A stretch of 64,000 bases of DNA, taken from positions 10,255-74,254 of the forward strand of contig DIHK01000026.1 in assembly GCA_002420115.1 (NCBI GenBank), in the 5' to 3' direction. This DNA comes from Nitrospira sp. UBA5698. GTDB lineage: Bacteria; Nitrospirota; Nitrospiria; Nitrospirales; Nitrospiraceae. Below, one piece after another: positions 34,109-41,852 of the stretch (position 1 is its first letter; every line of letters starts with the position of its first letter). Both the position numbers and the translations under genes were made by a program. The notes beneath the pieces are model-generated. The model was not told where the DNA came from. It was given only the letters and a program-made list of their open reading frames with translations, and ran no database searches.

Positions 34109-34993
34109 CTAGGCCACATCGGCAAATGTTTGCTCTGTTCGTCGGAAGAAGTAGAGGCCAGATATCAAGAGTGTCGATGAAATCAGGAGAGACAGGATGA
34201 ACATCTTCGCGATATCCACTCCACTTCCAAACAAGGCCCATCGGAATCCTTCCACGACGCTTGCCATGGGGTTGATGCCGTACCACGCGCGCCACGATTC
34301 CGGGATCAGCGAGCTTGGATACGCCACCGGTGTTACAAAGAACCAAAGCTGCGTGACAAAGGGAATGGCATGTCCAACGTCTCGATGCCGGATGTTTAGC
34401 GCAGACGCCCATAACCCGACTCCCAGTGCGCTGGTGATACCCAGCATCATAAATGCTGGTAGCGCCAGTATTTGAGGGATGATGGGTATGTGGTAATACA
34501 GCAGCATGACGAACAACACGAGTAGCGCAATCCCGAAATCTATGAGCCCAATACCCATTGACGAGATGGGAATGATGAGTCGTGGAAAATACACTTTGGT
34601 GATCAAGTGTTGATTGGCTACGAGACTATGACTCGTCGCTGACAGTGTATGGGCAAACAATTGCCATGGCAGCAGGGCAGCAAACACAAAAATAGGATAG
34701 GGTAATCCGTCAGAAGGAATTCGCCCCAGCCATCCGAAAAATACACTGAATACGATCATCATAGAGCAGGGCTTAATGACTGCCCAGAGGATCCCTAGAA
34801 TTGTCTGATGGTATCGAACTTTGAGATCTCGCCAGGCCAGAAAGTAGAGAAGCTCTCGATAGGTCCAAATCTCCCTAATTCCAAGCGATGGAAGTGGCTG
34901 GAGCGGCACAATGCGTAGGGCATCCGCACCGATTGATTCGTGGCCATGACGATCCTTCATGACAGCACGAGAGACGCTTGCCATGTCATGCAC
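34109..34993 (-). CDS. wzm: Wzm-type polysaccharide ABC exporter permease
   Basis: 294 aa ABC-2 permease. A cytoplasmic N-terminus with the IREIWTYRELLYFLAWRDLK amphipathic segment is followed by about six transmembrane helices (for instance ILGILWAVIKPCSMMIVFSV and LIDFGIALLVLFVMLLYYH). Aromatic-rich loops around NIRHRDVGHAIPFVTQLWFF are typical of the Wzm/KpsM family, which flips the undecaprenyl-linked chain across the inner membrane. The stop is immediately before the wzt start, so the subunits are cotranslated. This pair implies ABC-dependent rather than Wzx/Wzy-dependent assembly. Confidence 0.92.
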   Translation of the reverse strand: MHDMASVSRAVMKDRHGHESIGADALRIVPLQPLPSLGIREIWTYRELLYFLAWRDLKVRYHQTILGILWAVIKPCSMMIVFSVFFGWLGRIPSDGLPYPIFVFAALLPWQLFAHTLSATSHSLVANQHLITKVYFPRLIIPISSMGIGLIDFGIALLVLFVMLLYYHIPIIPQILALPAFMMLGITSALGVGLWASALNIRHRDVGHAIPFVTQLWFFVTPVAYPSSLIPESWRAWYGINPMASVVEGFRWALFGSGVDIAKMFILSLLISSTLLISGLYFFRRTEQTFADVA

Positions 34994-34999
34994 TAGGTC

Positions 35000-36145
35000 T
35001 CATGAGTGAATGTGGGCAAACAACCGATCAAATCGATGTTGCCACGTATGATGCTCAAGAACTCGCCGTTGTCCTGCGCGGCGGATTCGATCTGTCACAG
35101 CAGGATTTTGTGTGTAGTAACGTGCTTTCTCAATCAATTCCGCAGACTCAGTCCAGGTCACGATTTCGTCTCCGATTCGGAAATACTCATGATGATCAGG
35201 TGCTTCTTGTACGAGGTAGAATCCTCCGGCCATCGGCACCTCAAAATCGCGAAGCCGACATTGCAAATTCTTGGAATCCCGTACCTCCGTTCCACTATGC
35301 CACCCCGTGTCTGAAAAACCCAGATTTACCTGACTTTCTGCGAAGATACCGGGGAGTGTGTTCTCCTCGCAGGGTCCTCTTAAGTCAGCCCCTCTCAAGA
35401 GTTCAAAGGAATATTGCCGTGAATACTTGCGTTCTAGTGGTCCCAGTAGGCTCTTGACACCGTCTGCCTTCCAGCGTGGAACGGCATAGTAACGAAGATC
35501 GTGACACACCTTATAGGCATCCCATGAAAATGTGTAAGGGCTTGGTGCTGCCGCTGTCCAACCTCTCCCATAGACAACAGGAGTAATGCCCTGACTGATA
35601 CAGTCAGCCAACAACGCGCGGCGATAGGGGTTAAAACTTCCGACAAATGACACGGAGTGCTGGTAGGTCGATGTCTGATGCCGATCACGGAAATAGTATT
35701 GCGGATTGGCCGCCATCGGCATCCAGTGAATCTGCTGGGCATACGGTCTGAGATGGTCTGCGTTCGTCATTTGCGCCACGGCCAACACATCGAAATAGGG
35801 AGCGGTGCGAATGACGCGATACCACTGAAAGGCCATATCTACATGGTAGTTCACCATGGGGACGGCGAGTTGCTGCAATTGTTGCGCGGTGTCGACGAGA
35901 AGAAAATCGTCGTAGACGACACAAAATATGAGATCGAGGCGGCCTGTTGTTTGAAGCTTGCGGGCAGTTGAAAGCAGGTCATGGTTTAGCTGTTCTCGTA
36001 TGCGGCGCCAACCAGCGGAGCCCAGCTGCCCCATCCCACCGGGGTAGTTGAAAATCTGAAGGCTGTCACAATAGTGCCGGCGTAATGGATCGAGGAGATT
36101 GATCTCCATCCACCGATCTGGGGGGAGCACAGCCAGGACGTGCAT
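35000..36145 (-). CDS. CgeB-like glycosyltransferase
   Basis: 381 aa. The C-terminal block RDFEVPMAGGFYLVQEAPDH, EYFRIGDEIVTW, RRAGQRRVLEHHTWQHRF matches the same region of the 22.8 kb protein and of CgeB / Glyco_trans_1_2 proteins. The N-terminal half (MHVLAVLPPDRWMEINLLDP, then LIFCVVYDDFLLVDT) is the Rossmann-like acceptor domain. It opens the exporter block, 6 bases upstream of wzm, so it may act early or late in chain assembly. Specificity unknown. Confidence 0.8.
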   Translation of the reverse strand: MHVLAVLPPDRWMEINLLDPLRRHYCDSLQIFNYPGGMGQLGSAGWRRIREQLNHDLLSTARKLQTTGRLDLIFCVVYDDFLLVDTAQQLQQLAVPMVNYHVDMAFQWYRVIRTAPYFDVLAVAQMTNADHLRPYAQQIHWMPMAANPQYYFRDRHQTSTYQHSVSFVGSFNPYRRALLADCISQGITPVVYGRGWTAAAPSPYTFSWDAYKVCHDLRYYAVPRWKADGVKSLLGPLERKYSRQYSFELLRGADLRGPCEENTLPGIFAESQVNLGFSDTGWHSGTEVRDSKNLQCRLRDFEVPMAGGFYLVQEAPDHHEYFRIGDEIVTWTESAELIEKARYYTQNPAVTDRIRRAGQRRVLEHHTWQHRFDRLFAHIHS

Positions 36146-36175
36146 AGAGCATGTACGCGCGAGGGTTCGATACCG

Positions 36176-36940
36176 CTAAAAGTCTCGCCGTTGAAAGATC
36201 AGGCAGGCTCCGACGAGGAGCAGACCTGTGTAGAGCAGTCCGTAGGTGGTCGCGATCAGTTGGAATCCCAGATCAACTGAGATCCCCGCAGCGGACTGAC
36301 CTTTGATATTTAACGTTTCAAGGTTGGGAAAGGCATAGTACAAGGTCGTTGTGAGCGACTTGATCACACCGGATGTATTCTTTTCCGCGATCGTCTTTAG
36401 ATCGCTGGTGAGATGGCCGATCACATAGATGCCGAGTGTGAGCGTTGCGCTGAGGATCGACGAGCTAAACGTGGAAAATAACAAGGCAAAGGCCATGACC
36501 AGCAAGGCCTCAACCAGCATTAACTCAACGGCCTGAAACAACGACGCATGGATCGGATGGCCGCTCAGTTTGACGGTGGCTAAGAACATGGCGAACATAA
36601 TGCCGATGTTCACGAGGATGACCAGCGCCAACCCTAGATACTTTCCGAGCACGAACTGGGCTCTGGTAATGGGTCTGGCAAGAAGGGTATAGATGGTTCG
36701 TCGCTCGATTTCCTTGGAGACCAGGCCGATCCCGACGAAAATGGCGATGATGACCGCCACCAAATTAATAGCGGCTAATCCCAGGTCGTTGACGATACGG
36801 GCCTGCTCCCCAATGGTCAATGTTCCCAACAGCACTGAGGACCCGATAAGAAGGACGGCAAACAGCACAAGATTGTAGAGGATCTTGTCGCGAAGGGTCT
36901 CTCGAAATGTGTTCACGGCCACTGCATAGAGACGTTGCAT
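36176..36940 (-). CDS. ABC-2 type transporter permease
   Basis: 254 aa starting at MQRLYAVAVNTFRE (ATG 36940); an upstream in-frame start at 37051 would overlap the ATPase gene by 110 bases. About six hydrophobic helices: ILYNLVLFAVLLIGSSVLL, LVILVNIGIMFAMFLATVK and others. The cytoplasmic SKEIERRTIYTLLARPITR element is characteristic of NosY/NatB-like ABC-2 permeases. It starts right at the stop of its ATPase partner, forming a transporter distinct from Wzm/Wzt. Substrate unknown; not clearly part of the glycan pathway. Confidence 0.87.
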   Translation of the reverse strand: MQRLYAVAVNTFRETLRDKILYNLVLFAVLLIGSSVLLGTLTIGEQARIVNDLGLAAINLVAVIIAIFVGIGLVSKEIERRTIYTLLARPITRAQFVLGKYLGLALVILVNIGIMFAMFLATVKLSGHPIHASLFQAVELMLVEALLVMAFALLFSTFSSSILSATLTLGIYVIGHLTSDLKTIAEKNTSGVIKSLTTTLYYAFPNLETLNIKGQSAAGISVDLGFQLIATTYGLLYTGLLLVGACLIFQRRDF

Positions 36941-36941
36941 A

Positions 36942-37874
36942 CTATCCCTCGCCGTGACTCTTGAGGACGAAGAGTTCTTCGAGCGACCCCTTGTGCGGAA
37001 TAATAGAGACCAATTTGGCACCGGCACCACGAAGTGCCTCAAGGATTTCATCGAGGCACTCGTGTCCTGGGAGCACCATCAGACAGCGCGCTCCACTTTG
37101 TAGTGTTCGAACAGCCAGCCGCCGGACCGGCTCGATCTGTGTCCCGATCACTCCATCGCAGACGACTTCGATGGACTCGGCCAGTTGTCCGTCGACTAAT
37201 TCTTCCACTGTTCCCAGAGCAAGCATCTTGCCCTTTGCCAGTATGCCCACGCGGTCACAAATCATCTCGACATCGGACAAGATGTGGGTACTGAAGAAGA
37301 CCGTCTTCCCTTGTTCGCGAAGAGTCAAGATGAGATCTCGTACTTCCTTCCGTCCCATCGGATCGAGTCCTGACATCGGCTCATCGAGCACGACTAATTC
37401 AGGGTCCTGGATGAGGGCCTGAGCCAGACCAATTCGTTGCAGCATTCCTTTGGAGAATTTGCGTAATTGGCGATGTCGGGCATCGTGAAGACCGACCTGC
37501 TCCAGTAAGCTGGGGATACGACCGTGAATCGCGTCACGCGACATCCCCGCAAGTTTCCCGTAGAACGCAAGGAACTCTTCTGCCGTGAGATAATCGTAAA
37601 AGTATGGCGACTCAGGGAGGTATCCAAGCTTGCTATGGGTTGCCACGTCGCCGGCTGGTGCGCCTAATACTTCAATCCTACCGCTCGTCGGCCTCAAGAG
37701 CCCGAGCAGAATTTTCATGGTGGTCGTCTTGCCGGCTCCGTTGTGCCCTAAGAATCCAAAGATCTCTCCTTTGCTGACGGAGAAGGACACATCCGACAGG
37801 ACAGTCGAGGAGCGGTGCCATGGCCACCGTGGCTCGTAGACTTTTGTGACCTGTTCAACGGCGATGGCATCCAT
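36942..37874 (-). CDS. ABC transporter ATP-binding protein (ABC-2 class)
   Basis: 310 aa. Walker A GHNGAGKTT (about residues 43-51), signature FSKGMLQRIGLAQALI, Walker B LVVLDEPMSGLDP and H-loop FFSTHIL. A C-terminal extension of about 90 residues (from EVVCDGVIGTQIEPVRR) is the regulatory tail of the NatA/DrrA group. Cytoplasmic partner of the adjacent permease. Candidates include lipid, peptide or Na+ export; sequence does not decide. Gap of about 35 bases from the TPR gene upstream. Confidence 0.9.
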   Translation of the reverse strand: MDAIAVEQVTKVYEPRWPWHRSSTVLSDVSFSVSKGEIFGFLGHNGAGKTTTMKILLGLLRPTSGRIEVLGAPAGDVATHSKLGYLPESPYFYDYLTAEEFLAFYGKLAGMSRDAIHGRIPSLLEQVGLHDARHRQLRKFSKGMLQRIGLAQALIQDPELVVLDEPMSGLDPMGRKEVRDLILTLREQGKTVFFSTHILSDVEMICDRVGILAKGKMLALGTVEELVDGQLAESIEVVCDGVIGTQIEPVRRLAVRTLQSGARCLMVLPGHECLDEILEALRGAGAKLVSIIPHKGSLEELFVLKSHGEG

Positions 37875-37909
37875 GTTTGATCCACTCTCCGAGCAAACTG
37901 GGTGAGAGT

Positions 37910-38806
37910 CTATTGATACTGTCCTCTTTTCCGAAGTGTCATTCGCATTCGTTCCTTGACTTCACTACTCCGCACCTCGCCCGTTTCAGCATTGTAGTGA
38001 TAATGCCCGCCGAATGGCTCTTGTGGTAATTCCCGCAAGAGTCCTGCCTGGACCAGCTGATCAAGTCGAGCCGGTCGTTGTGAATGTTGTGCTTGGAACC
38101 GTTCGATCGCATTTTCAAACACTGCGAGATCCCGTTCGACGATGGCCTCGCGCAAGCGCTGCTCCAGTAATCTTTTGACATTCTCATCCGAGGTGTCTTC
38201 ATAGATCTTCGCCAGTAACTCAACCGCCTGTTGTGGTGACTTTGCAGAGACCAGTAATTTTGCCGCAAGCCGTGTGATAATCTCCGGCGCACCGGGAATT
38301 CGTGCTGCCAGGGTCATGGCTTCAGCCGCTTTATGGTTATCACCCAATTCAAAATAAAGATTGAAGCCCAGGAGAAATGGCAGACGCCATTCCTGGGGAT
38401 TATGTCGAATGCCCTTTTCAAGCAGCAGGTTACTTTCCTCAGGCATCACCACAATCGTACAGAGTGCGTGTGCGCCCGCCTCGTAGGCTCGCACAAACGT
38501 AGGGTCTAAGGTCGTCACCACATCCAAGGCGCGATAGATCCATTGGCCTGTCTCTTGGGAGACATGCCTGTCACCCATGGCTTGAATGACTTGCAGCCAG
38601 AGAACATCCGCGACAACTTCTCGATAGCCGAGCGCTGCCACCTTGAGAATCCGTCCATCAGGGAGATACGACATGCGCTGAAGCTTTGGAATCCCTGCGC
38701 GTGTCGTGTCCAGAACGATTTGAGTCGCCACAATACTGGCGCACAAACCCATCCCGAGTACTGCCAAGAGGATCCACTGCTTTGTTGGATGTGCGACAGG
38801 GGTCAT
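37910..38806 (-). CDS. Membrane-anchored TPR-like protein, function unknown
   Basis: 298 aa from ATG 38806 (a frame-open start at 38890 would overlap the ligase-like gene). One N-terminal transmembrane helix (WILLAVLGMGLCASIVATQI) is followed by a helical repeat region: ALDVVTTLDPTFVRAYEAGA, EKGIRHNPQEWRLPFLLGFN, YFELGDNHKAAEAMTLAARI. These are TPR-like pairs. The tail (PFGGHYHYNAETGEVRSS) resembles the C-terminal tail of pilin/secretion-associated proteins, though this is weak. Probably faces the periplasm. Eleven bases downstream of the O-antigen-ligase-like gene, which also ends in TPRs, so joint action is plausible. Confidence 0.65.
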   Translation of the reverse strand: MTPVAHPTKQWILLAVLGMGLCASIVATQIVLDTTRAGIPKLQRMSYLPDGRILKVAALGYREVVADVLWLQVIQAMGDRHVSQETGQWIYRALDVVTTLDPTFVRAYEAGAHALCTIVVMPEESNLLLEKGIRHNPQEWRLPFLLGFNLYFELGDNHKAAEAMTLAARIPGAPEIITRLAAKLLVSAKSPQQAVELLAKIYEDTSDENVKRLLEQRLREAIVERDLAVFENAIERFQAQHSQRPARLDQLVQAGLLRELPQEPFGGHYHYNAETGEVRSSEVKERMRMTLRKRGQYQ

Positions 38807-38817
38807 GTGCAATGCTG

Positions 38818-40761
38818 CTAGGGCTTCGGTGGCTGTATCCCTAGGAATTGTTGCTCCATAGACGTCAATGTCCAGTCCTGAAACTTCCACCGGATTGTTT
38901 GGATAGCGGTCAGTTGCATACTTGCGACGTCTGTGTGTCCGATCTCTCGTGCCAGATCCATGAGTGCCACCCGAGCGGGTATGAAATTCGGCTCGTAAGT
39001 GATCGCTTGTTCAAGCAGTTGTTGAGCTGAGGTGCGATCTCCTTTCCCGCGATATAGTTTGCTTAATTCAAAATATCCGAATGGCGAAAAAGGGTCCACA
39101 CTTATCGATTTTTCGAATGCTTGTGTTGCCTGTGCGGTCAAGGATATTTTATGAGCGGCCCAGGCCGGCTGCTCCGCTTGCAAGAGATAGATCGTGCCTA
39201 GCCGATAGGGTAGCCGACCATCGAGTGGGTTGAGAGCCATAGCGACCGCCATTTCACTAGCAGCCTGTTCAAGCCATTCAGGGGCTCCGGTCTCGCTGAA
39301 TCGCTGAATGCACAACCGTGCGAGTCCGTCCCGAACTGCTGTGGCACCAGGGTCAACCATTGAAGCATAGCGGTACCACTTCATAGCCGACACATTGTCA
39401 TGTTCGGCTTGTGCGTTGTTGCCTTGGTTGACGAGGAGCCAAGCTGCGGCTGGTTGAATGGCGAGATATGCCATAGCGCCCAATGCCACTAGAATGAGTA
39501 TGACTCGGGTAACATGGTATGACGGGGAGAAACACCACGGTTTGGCTTGTGTGCCATACACCTGTTTTCCTAAGGCCACAGCGAGACCTCCCTCTAAAAT
39601 GAGGAGAAGCACCAGGGCCGGTTCGTGGAACACGGAGTCCACCGTCGCATGGACGATCGAGGCCAGGACTCCGGCGCAGAGCCCGACCAGTTGTCCTCTG
39701 GACTGTTGGGGAAGGTCCGTCTTCCACGTCCGTGTGATTTCCGTCGTCCACACTGCGATGCTCAACAGAAAGAATGCCAACCCAGCTATTCCCAATTCCA
39801 CGGCCAGCTGAAGATATTCGTTGTGTGCCGTCTCGGCCCGTTTCCCATAGCGGACAATGGCGTCTTCTATGGGGAAACGATATTGAAACGAGGCGTACTT
39901 ATACATGCCGAGCCCAATCCCCATCGGATGGTCACGAAGACGTTTCGTCGCATCTTCCCAAATCTCTATTCTTGTATAGGCGTAGGGATCCTGCTTCCCT
40001 ACGTCCATCACTCGCTGTTTCAGGGGATTGGGGAACAGGATTGTGCCGAGAATCAGTATGAGAAGAAGGAATAGGGTCGACTTTCCATATTTGAAGTATC
40101 CGACGGCTGTAATGGCGATGAGAAAAGCCGCTGCTCCTCCCCTCGATTGCGCCAGTATCACTGCGGTACCGGATATTGTTGCAGTCACGATCAAGAACGG
40201 TTTGCCTATCTTTCCGTACTCCCCGCCGAACCATAGGAGGCTTATCGCCAACAGTGCTGATACTGTCTCATAGGTTGAGAAAAAGTTAGGGTTGAAGAAC
40301 GTTCCCTTGGCCCTCGGTTCTCCACTCCATAGGTATTGGATAATCCCAAGTCCTCCTTCAAATATCCCCATGAGTAAGATGAGGAAGAGGAAGCCCTGTA
40401 ACCGTCTCTCCCTGTCTGCCGTAAGCAGAATCATCAAGAAAAAGACGGCATAGAGCAGGAGGCTTAGAAACCATTGAAGGCTGACACTGGTATAGGGAGA
40501 CCACATGAGGGAAAAACCAGACCATCCTAACAATGCTGCGATAGGCCACCATAGACCTGTCCGAGGGATGCTCAACGTCGATCGACAGAGCCCAACCAGG
40601 AGCCAGCCTCCCAATCCGAGCAAGAGGATGAGTCGAATGATCAGAACAGGGAGCTGTGTGGTTCCCCCCTCAATCAATGGAGCGAATACCGTCAAGCTTC
40701 CTATGGCCAGGCAGGGTCCCGTCAGAGAAGCCGGGATTCTCTCAGTGAGGAGCTTGTTCAT
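38818..40761 (-). CDS. O-antigen ligase / oligosaccharyltransferase family (Wzy_C) protein with TPR tail
   Basis: 647 aa. About 440 residues hold ten or more transmembrane helices, then a periplasmic-type TPR region (LEQAASEMAVAMALNPLDGR, AFEKSISVDPFSPFGYFELS). Wzy_C family marks: GTFFNPNFFSTY (153-164), SRGG (about 206), and RAETAHNEYLQLA with the conserved His (about 313) in the big loop. The family includes WaaL (lipid A-core), Wzy, and pilin glycosylases PglL/TfpO; ligase and pilin OST cannot be separated by eye. It is the first minus-strand gene downstream of pilA, an arrangement known from TfpO systems. The TPR tail may bind acceptor or partner proteins. Confidence 0.85.
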   Translation of the reverse strand: MNKLLTERIPASLTGPCLAIGSLTVFAPLIEGGTTQLPVLIIRLILLLGLGGWLLVGLCRSTLSIPRTGLWWPIAALLGWSGFSLMWSPYTSVSLQWFLSLLLYAVFFLMILLTADRERRLQGFLFLILLMGIFEGGLGIIQYLWSGEPRAKGTFFNPNFFSTYETVSALLAISLLWFGGEYGKIGKPFLIVTATISGTAVILAQSRGGAAAFLIAITAVGYFKYGKSTLFLLLILILGTILFPNPLKQRVMDVGKQDPYAYTRIEIWEDATKRLRDHPMGIGLGMYKYASFQYRFPIEDAIVRYGKRAETAHNEYLQLAVELGIAGLAFFLLSIAVWTTEITRTWKTDLPQQSRGQLVGLCAGVLASIVHATVDSVFHEPALVLLLILEGGLAVALGKQVYGTQAKPWCFSPSYHVTRVILILVALGAMAYLAIQPAAAWLLVNQGNNAQAEHDNVSAMKWYRYASMVDPGATAVRDGLARLCIQRFSETGAPEWLEQAASEMAVAMALNPLDGRLPYRLGTIYLLQAEQPAWAAHKISLTAQATQAFEKSISVDPFSPFGYFELSKLYRGKGDRTSAQQLLEQAITYEPNFIPARVALMDLAREIGHTDVASMQLTAIQTIRWKFQDWTLTSMEQQFLGIQPPKP

Positions 40762-40924
40762 GCCACGAGCCGGGGGCCAGGGTGAAATGCATTACAAGGC
40801 ATCTCACGAACGCATAATGAAGAAGCAATGGCAACCCATTGCGTACACAAAGAAGCAAGCTTTGGTTTTTGAGGTGCGGAAGATGACAGTCTCCCAAGAC
40901 GCTCAGGAGGATCATTATAAATAG

Positions 40925-40955
40925 GAAAGGGGATCGGGTTTGCCGATCCCCTTTC
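40925..40955 (-). terminator. Rho-independent-like terminator after pilA
   Basis: A perfect 13-bp stem (GAAAGGGGATCGG at 40925-40937 with CCGATCCCCTTTC at 40943-40955) and a 5-base loop lies 25 bases beyond the pilA stop. On the minus strand the stem is followed by CCTATTTATAATG, only moderately T-rich. It should insulate highly expressed pilA from the ligase-like gene, with possible read-through. Confidence 0.75.
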
Positions 40956-40979
40956 TCGCACACACCTGCCTAATTTGGA

Positions 40980-41513
40980 TTAGGCACCAACGTCATTACG
41001 GGTATTGGTCAGTGCGCGCTGGTCATTGATAAACCAGTCATCACAGGTAGCATCAGAGTCGACGTTCCCCTGCGCACCCGCCGTAAACCCAGCCGGTGTT
41101 GTTCCTACCGTAGCACTTGCGGCCACAGCATTACTTCCAGTCGTTGGCGCGGTTGTACAGCTAGTTGGTGCGACTACGCTCGAAGGAAGGGTAAACGCCG
41201 TGGCTGCGGATGCTGAAGCAGCACCGAGCGCACCGGTTGCATAGAAGTAGGTATAGCGCGGTTGCCCACTCGGTGACCAGCCGATTGGATCGAGCGTGGG
41301 GCCTGGAACATACGTCGGAGTTGCCTGTTCAGCCGCAAAGGCGGTGGCCGAGGTGAAGATTGCGCCAAGGTTGATCTTGGCCTCCGACTGCCGCGATTTC
41401 GCCTGATAGGCGACGAAGTTGGGAATGGCGATGGCCGCCAGGATCCCGATGATCGCCACGACGATCATCAACTCAATGAGGGTAAAACCCTCTTGTTTAC
41501 GAAGCGTCAACAT
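40980..41513 (-). CDS. pilA: Type IV major pilin-like protein
   Basis: 177 aa precursor from ATG 41513, set by AAGGAGG eight bases upstream. A short leader MLTLRKQEG ends at the PilD cleavage site G9/F10, giving mature FTLIELMIVVAIIGILAAIA with Glu5 in place (residue 14). The long N-terminal helix continues to about 60. The C-terminal head has two cysteines (119 and 157) that can form the D-region disulfide, and an Ala/Ser/Thr-rich loop (about 95-145) that would suit O-glycosylation. Assembled by the inner-membrane pilus machine; PilT and PilU-like genes lie 12-14 kb away. Own terminator suggests a monocistronic, strong transcript. Confidence 0.93.
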   Translation of the reverse strand: MLTLRKQEGFTLIELMIVVAIIGILAAIAIPNFVAYQAKSRQSEAKINLGAIFTSATAFAAEQATPTYVPGPTLDPIGWSPSGQPRYTYFYATGALGAASASAATAFTLPSSVVAPTSCTTAPTTGSNAVAASATVGTTPAGFTAGAQGNVDSDATCDDWFINDQRALTNTRNDVGA

Positions 41514-41852
41514 TGTACTGCCTCCTTGTTGATGGTTCACTGACGGCTCGGTTCATAACCTGCGGCGCCTTTGTTGCCGCCTACCGGTTCTCATAGCAGG
41601 TTCAATGCCGGTCAGTGACCAGGCTCAGGGTATCACTAATCGCTGATGTTGCAATGAGTTATAAAAAAGCCACCATCCAACCGGCCATCCCCGGACGGTT
41701 AGTCGACCGTAATATGTTCTGAACGGCCAAGAATTGGCACCTGCGGGGTTCAGACGCAGGGTGAACGGGCTAGAGGAAATCTGGCGATCGACCGCTTGGG
41801 AGGTACAACGAATCAGGGAGTGTTGGAGTGTGAGGAATCTAGTGTGAGGAAT
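41514..41852 (-). other. Long leader/intergenic region upstream of pilA
   Basis: 339 bases between the TPR lipoprotein gene and pilA, both on the minus strand. It contains the pilA ribosome site AAGGAGG. A weak stem (AACCGGCC at 41679-41686 with GGACGGTT at 41693-41700) followed ten bases later by six T residues on the minus strand could end the TPR transcript. A GG-N10-GC spacing at 41606-41621 recalls a sigma-54 promoter but lacks the rest of the consensus. No gene was found. Confidence 0.4.

Noticed and set aside
41606..41621. Possible sigma-54 promoter (GG-N10-GC) upstream of pilA, minus strand
   Set aside because: Only the GG and GC positions match; the CAC and TT parts of the consensus are missing. 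Kept as a weak note in the intergenic entry.
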